A DNA stretch of 64,000 nucleotides, from the NCBI GenBank assembly GCA_916700875.1, contig CAKAKS010000022.1:18028565-18092564 (forward strand). Direction: 5' to 3'. The notes beneath the pieces are model-generated. The model saw only the letters and a list, made by a program, of their open reading frames with translations, searched no databases and was not told the DNA's origin. Position numbers and translations under genes: made by a program. This DNA comes from Sebastes aleutianus (Eukaryota > Chordata > Actinopteri > Perciformes > Sebastidae). Every line of letters starts with the position of its first letter. Position 1 is the stretch's first letter. Shown here piece after piece: positions 59,701 to 64,000 of the stretch.

Positions 59701-62700
59701 TAATAAAATATAAATAAATGCAAAAATACATAAATAAATACATGCATTTAAAAAGGAATATAAAATAATTAAAAAATAAATGCAAAAATAAATAAATAAA
59801 AAAATTAAATTAAATGCGAAAATAAATAAATACTTTTTTTTAATAAAAAATAAATACATAAATAAATAAAAGTGAAAATTAAACAGAAGAGTAAATAAAT
59901 AAGGGAGTTAATACAAAGATAAATAAATAAAGAAGCAATCATCAATTAATTAATTGCTACATTTATTTTTTTATATTATTTTCACTACATTTAATGACAT
60001 AATATATTTATTTAACGAGTCATTTATTTATTTATTCATTTAATTTTTAATTTGTCAGGCTTCGTCCTCCATACATTACAAGGGTACATTGGTGTAAGAC
60101 GTCTTCTCTGACTTTCACGTTAGCTAAATGTCAATGTGTTTGTTTGCCGCAGCCACGAAAATACATTTGTCATTGAATTGGCCTTTAAGGCCCCGTGTTC
60201 AATACACGTGTTCAGTCTAAAGATTAGTAACAGCGAAGCACCTCAGCATCGATCAGGACCAGTTTGTCATTGACTTTTTTGCATGTAATTTCCTTCTTGG
60301 TCACGATTCGACATTCAGCTAAAGATCCCTCTCGTCTTGTTTACAGGATTCTCCTCGTGGCCGTCGCCATCTTCTCCTTGTATTCTGTCCACTTGCTGCT
60401 GAAGACGGCCAACGAAGGAGGTGCACTGGTGTACGAGCAGCTGGGTTACAAAGCCTTCGGGATGCCGGGGAAACTCGCCGCCTCCATCTCCATCACCATG
60501 CAGAACATCGGAGGTGAGAGAGACTGAACCACTTTGCTTTATTTATCCACCATGTGTATATTCCACTACCAACACTGTCCCTCTGTGTCTAAACCGACTG
60601 CACGGGTGGAACAAAATTAAGAAAGGAAAACAGAAATCTTGGCCCCGAATGGAAACCAGTGTGTGGTTTCTGGAACGTAGGGCAGCTTCCAGTAAAAACT
60701 TGAGTCATTCAACAAGAATGTCTTTTTTTTTTATCCACACAGCCCCTCGCCAAATATTAGACATCACTATTTTGGCAGTGGAGTCTCCCTCATGGGCATG
60801 ACTTGGCTTCCTTTACAGGGAAATATACTAACCTTCAGTGTTTGTCCTTACAGCCATGTCAAGCTACCTCTACATCGTCAAATACGAGCTGCCCATCGTC
60901 ATTGAATCCTTTATGGGAAAAAGCAATGGGTGAGTAAACGAACATTTTAGTTTCCAATCTCTGAAAATACATTTCATCACCTGCAGGTCTTGAAAAGTTG
61001 AAAACAAAGGTGTCTTTATGTTAAAGGTGCCCGGAACCACTCATAAAACATTGCTCCATAGCGCTAGTAGTGGTGAAAAGGTCCACAGGGTACCTTTAAG
61101 TTTCAGTTTTTAAACATTTAGGGCTTTACTTTAATCACTTCTTTGGTTTTCAAATGTCATATTGATTCATTTTAGTTGGCAGAAACAGGAAACAAGCATA
61201 GAAATATGAAAATCTAGTGCAGAAAATACTAAAGAATGTAGTAATAATGAGGTTTGATGATCAGATTTCCAAGAAATCGGTGATTAGATCATCCAGATCG
61301 GCCTCTGGCAAAGGAAGGGATTTTGGTGGTGATTCAGATCGGACCATCGGACCATTATTTGCTGCCATAACTATTAACCAAATGTCAATATAGACTTCCT
61401 AAAAGGGCGTATTTGCAGGGTCAGGATTCCAAGTAATTGGTGAAAGAACTGATGTGTTTTTGGAAAGCTGTGTGTTCTAGCACAAAAAAAAACTCAACAG
61501 AAAAAGTAAGCAGGAGTGCCACACTAAGCAAAATGGCTTCCATGCTGTTGTTTTTGAAGTGCTGAGTGTCGGAGAAAGGGAAGAAGCGTCTTTGTCCTTC
61601 TGTTGGAGGAGGGGAGTGCGGGGGGGGGGGAGTCTGGACGTTTTAAAGCGGTGGACAGAGCTCACTCAGTCTATCCAAGCGGGCCCTTCAAAGAGCCCTT
61701 TTAGAAGATGCAGCAGCCCGGTGCCGCATCGAGACGGAACGCGGCGTGAGCTCACCGCGACCTCGCTTCAAGTCTAAAAAATTGATGTGGTCGGGGCTCT
61801 CCTCAGTGCTGCTTTGTTGAATCTATTTCTGTGAGCGATGCAGTCATCCTGCGCGAGCCCGGGTTGTGTCAGATGTTGGAGAGGAGTTTGATCAGGCGTT
61901 GAAGATGTAAAAAGAGGATTGGATTGTGACAGAAAAGTGGATTTAATGTGATGTTTTCTGCACAGTGGAGCCAATTTTAGTGCTTTATTAGTGGTTAGCT
62001 GGTTAGTCGGTGTGACTTCAGCTTGGAAAGGGACGTAGGGCGTTGTTTCAACGTTAATATTAGATGAGGATGCATAGGGAAATAAGTGTTTTTTATAATT
62101 TATATGACACAGTAGTGCTAGCGAACATTGCAAAATAGCCTACTAAAGAAAATGGTGGAATGTCCCTTTAATATGACAGTCATGTAATGAGAAGTTAAAG
62201 GATATTGTATAATAAAGCAGGTTTGAGTGCTATATGAATACTGTGAAAGTATCGAACTCCACGGTGAAATACACACAGCCCGTATTCAGAAACTGTGCCT
62301 TTAAACGAGGATTTCTGTAACTTTGTGATGTCACAAATATACAATATTTAGACCATTACACAGTTTTATACGTAAACATTCTAAATGTGGCCAGGTTTAT
62401 TTATTTGATTGTATTTATTGTGTCCCAGTTTATTTATTTATTTATTTTAATTCCATTGAAATGCGCTTAAACGGAGCGTTTCAGACAGAGGGTGAATACG
62501 GGTATATTCAGGCAGACAGTGTGACGAAAATAAAGTTTTTTTTGGAACATTAAAGCATGTAAACATGTTCTAGTAGAAACACAAAATACAAATATGAACC
62601 TGAAAATTAGCATGATATGGGACCTTTAATTCATGAAGGTCTTAAAAACAGTATCACTAACTTGTTCTTGTTCCTGTTGCGTTACAGAGAATGGTACACC

Positions 62701-63991
62701 AACGGGGACTACCTGGTACTGCTGGTGACGGTCGCAATTATCCTGCCCCTGTCGCTGCTCAGGAACTTGGGTAAGCAGTGTGTGTCTGTTGTAAAACTGG
62801 AGGGTTGGTTAGAGGTCCTGACGCACTTTCTCAGAAAAATTGCACAACTCGGAGTGAGATCATAAACGGGAAACAAAGGAGCATTCTGCAGCTTTAAAAT
62901 CTCGTAAAAAAAAAACAGTAGCTCATGTTTCTGTTTTTGCTCGCCCCCCCTCAGGTTACCTTGGTTACACCAGTGGTCTGTCCCTGCTCTGCATGGTGTT
63001 CTTTCTGATTGTGGTGAGTACAAACCCACCTGTTTCCTCATTCCTCACATGCACACCCCCTTTTGGCACATGAGCCAGCCTGTTGTGCCAGATGAGTCTT
63101 AGTGAGAGAACAGTTTTTCCGTGGCTCCCCTCACAGGAGAAGAGGTGGATTTACTTACTGGGAAAAACAATAATAGCTGCAGTCATAAAACACTTGAACG
63201 TAAGAGTGAAACCTGGCTGCGACATTGTTATCTTTTACGATCTGGTTTGAGATCTTGAAACAGATTTCTCACAGTGACGTTCAAGTGTGGGTTTTGTTTC
63301 CCGTAATGCTGTTTCGAAAAGACGAAAAACAACATCCGTTTAAACATCTACTGCACGTCAGCCCAAAACATTAACCCTAAAATTTGTTGCCTTGTTGTCC
63401 TCCAGGTGATCATCAAGAAGTTCCAGATCCCGTGCCCGCTCCCCGAGGACGTCAACGCTCTGAACGAAACCATAAGCAAAGTGCTAAACACCACCCTGGC
63501 CCACCTGAACAGCACCGCCGTGGACTACAGCGAGGACGCTTGCACGCCGAAATACTTTGTCTTCAACTCGCAGGTAATGAAACGCCGAACATCTTTCTAG
63601 AGGATTGAAATTTGTACTTAAAAAACTAAAAAATTGTGTAGAATATTTGGGAATCAATGTTAAATTTGTTTTTGTTTTTCGTTTTTTCCAGACCGTCTAC
63701 GCCGTTCCCATCCTGACCTTCGCCTTCGTGTGCCACCCCGCCATCCTGCCCATGTACGAGGAGCTTAAAGAGTGAGTACGCACCGCTTTCACGTCATCAC
63801 CCAAACAAACACGGCTGTTTTCTTTCTTTTTTTATCTCACATTTTACATAAAAACTAAATTAAACATCCCCTCTTCTCCCGCCTAAACAGCCGATCCCGC
63901 CAAAAGATGCAAGGTGTTGCCAACGTGTCCTTCCTAGCCATGTTCATCATGTACCTGCTGGCTGCCCTCTTCGGATATCTGACCTTCAACA
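56642..63991 (+). CDS. slc38a2: Sodium-coupled neutral amino acid transporter 2 (SNAT2), 5' part, 10 coding exons
   Basis: System A Na+/neutral amino acid symporter of the plasma membrane, of the kind induced by amino acid starvation and hyperosmotic stress in mammals. Coding exons are 56642-56763, 57635-57716, 57818-57933, 60347-60513, 60854-60929, 62688-62770, 62955-63013, 63406-63573, 63692-63771 and 63891-63991. They encode 351 residues, with all phases consistent. The cytosolic N-terminus MKQPARTEMSRFNISPEDDS resembles human SNAT2. GKKKYETEYH, SFGMSVFNLGNAIMGSGILG (keeping the Asn implicated in Na+ binding) and LSYAMANTGIALF follow. Later come YSVHLLLKTANEGG, GYLGYTSGLSLLCMVFFLIV, loop sequons NET, NTT and NST, CTPKYFVFNSQ and FAFVCHPAILPMYEELKDRS. 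The start at 56642 is one base after the exon 2 acceptor and matches the family N-terminus. Four or so 3' exons lie beyond the window. Confidence 0.97.
57635..57716 (+). CDS. slc38a2: slc38a2 exon 3
   Basis: Acceptor cccttttaaag, donor TAT|GTAAGA. It encodes QYSDIEAESQNFLPEHNLGK KKYETEY, the conserved segment just before TM1. Confidence 0.95.
57818..57933 (+). CDS. slc38a2: slc38a2 exon 4, TM1
   Basis: Acceptor ttttcccacag, donor GT|GTAAGT. It encodes HQGNASFGMSVFNLGNAIMG SGILGLSYAMANTGIALF. The unwound TM1 motif NAIMGSGILG is a substrate and Na+ binding region in this family. Confidence 0.96.
57934..59566 (+). other. slc38a2 intron 4, proximal part
   Basis: Intronic DNA before the AT-rich family F element. 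An open frame at 59063-59431 has no SLC38 similarity and no exon-like boundaries. I see nothing else to name. Confidence 0.5.
59567..60076. mobile_element. AT-rich element family F, copy in slc38a2 intron 4
   Basis: Shares CTGCCAAAATAATAAATAA, AAGTTTGGGGAAATAAATAA and the right end GCTTCGTCCTCCATAC with the copy at 22036. The left end is partly replaced. Confidence 0.6.
60347..60513 (+). CDS. slc38a2: slc38a2 exon 5, TM2 to TM3
   Basis: Acceptor gtttacag, donor G|GTGAGA. It encodes ILLVAVAIFSLYSVHLLLKT then ANEGGALVYEQLGYKAFGMP and SITMQNIG. A single exon covers what is split by an intron in the neighbouring slc38a4, at the position matching the EGG motif. Confidence 0.96.
60854..60929 (+). 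CDS. slc38a2: slc38a2 exon 6
   Basis: Acceptor cttacag, donor GG|GTGAGT. It encodes (A)MSSYLYIVKYELPIVIESF MGKSNG. It is two codons shorter than the slc38a4 counterpart, in the loop after the helix. Confidence 0.95.
61021..61099. mobile_element. Tiny TTAA-flanked inverted-repeat remnant
   Basis: 79 bases bounded by TTAAAGGTGCCC and GGGTACCTTTAA (one mismatch), with TTAA at both ends. Probably a deletion derivative of a MITE in slc38a2 intron 6. Confidence 0.5.
62195..62629. mobile_element. MITE family E, inverted copy in slc38a2 intron
   Basis: Ends AGCATGATATGGGACCTTTAA. Its body (GCGTTTCAGACAGAGGGTGA, CATGTAAACATGTTCTAGTA) is the reverse complement of the copy at 41624. The left end has a small deletion. 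It lies 58 bases before exon 7. Confidence 0.75.
62688..62770 (+). CDS. slc38a2: slc38a2 exon 7
   Basis: Acceptor gcgttacag, donor G|GTAAGC. It encodes EWYTNGDYLVLLVTVAIILP then LSLLRNLG. A MITE ends about 60 bases before it. Confidence 0.95.
62955..63013 (+). CDS. slc38a2: slc38a2 exon 8
   Basis: Acceptor gccccccctcag, donor GTG|GTGAGT. It encodes GYLGYTSGLSLLCMVFFLIV, nearly identical to mammalian SNAT2. Confidence 0.96.
63406..63573 (+). CDS. slc38a2: slc38a2 exon 9, extracellular loop
   Basis: 168 bases, phase 0 both sides, acceptor gtcctccag, donor CAG|GTAATG. It encodes VIIKKFQIPCPLPEDVNALN followed by sequons NET, NTT and NST and then DACTPKYFVFNSQ. The loop is 31 codons shorter than that of slc38a4. 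Confidence 0.96.
63692..63771 (+). CDS. slc38a2: slc38a2 exon 10
   Basis: Acceptor gttttttccag, donor GA|GTGAGT. It encodes TVYAVPILTFAFVCHPAILP then MYEELK, matching SNAT2 (TVYAVPIL) rather than SNAT4 (TAY). Confidence 0.96.
63891..63991 (+). CDS. slc38a2: slc38a2 exon 11, last exon in window
   Basis: Acceptor cctaaacag, donor A|GTGAGT. It encodes DRSRQKMQGVANVSFLAMFI then MYLLAALFGYLTFN. The open phase 1 shows that the gene continues past the window end. Confidence 0.95.
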
Positions 63992-64000
63992 GTGAGTCTC

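Overview
This is vertebrate nuclear DNA, most likely from a percomorph (perch-like) teleost. Coding sequence occurs only as short exons with GT/AG splice sites in correct phase. The rest is AT-rich intron and intergenic DNA full of CA/GT microsatellites, small TTAA-flanked and hAT-type non-autonomous transposons, LINE 3' tails and the dispersed 'TTAGGTTTAGGCAAC' repeat. I see no prokaryotic gene, CRISPR array, viral gene or convincing tRNA/rRNA gene.

Two same-strand paralogous genes of the sodium-coupled neutral amino acid transporter family (SLC38, 'system A') lie in tandem. At 751-15233 is the 3' part of slc38a4 (SNAT4): eleven coding exons ending at a TAA, followed by a probable 3'UTR of about 4.6 kb that ends near a strong AATAAA at 19876. 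Its 5' exons lie before the window. About 35 kb of intergenic DNA follows (about 19.9-54.9 kb), in which I find repeats but no convincing gene. At about 54940-63991 is the 5' part of slc38a2 (SNAT2): promoter, non-coding first exon, start codon at 56642 and ten coding exons up to TM7 or so. The gene continues past the window end. From memory, the human locus has the same transcriptional order, SLC38A4 then SLC38A2 then SLC38A1, so this looks like conserved synteny.

The most informative regulatory feature is a perfect C/EBP-ATF composite (amino-acid response) element, TGATGCAAT, ten bases upstream of the slc38a2 TATA box. A second perfect copy sits in a similar pyrimidine-rich, GC-box setting inside a 7.3-kb intron of slc38a4. 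Both transporters import neutral amino acids, so amino-acid-starvation control through ATF4 is a reasonable, untested inference. Most remaining structure is repetitive. It includes several TTAA-flanked MITE families that share an internal CRE-like octamer, an hAT-type MITE with an intact 8-bp target duplication, a 53-bp minisatellite, two AGT-rich 39-bp minisatellites, two fold-back hairpins with perfect 27-bp arms, and several duplicated dispersed repeats. I found no clear evidence of a wholly new biological system.
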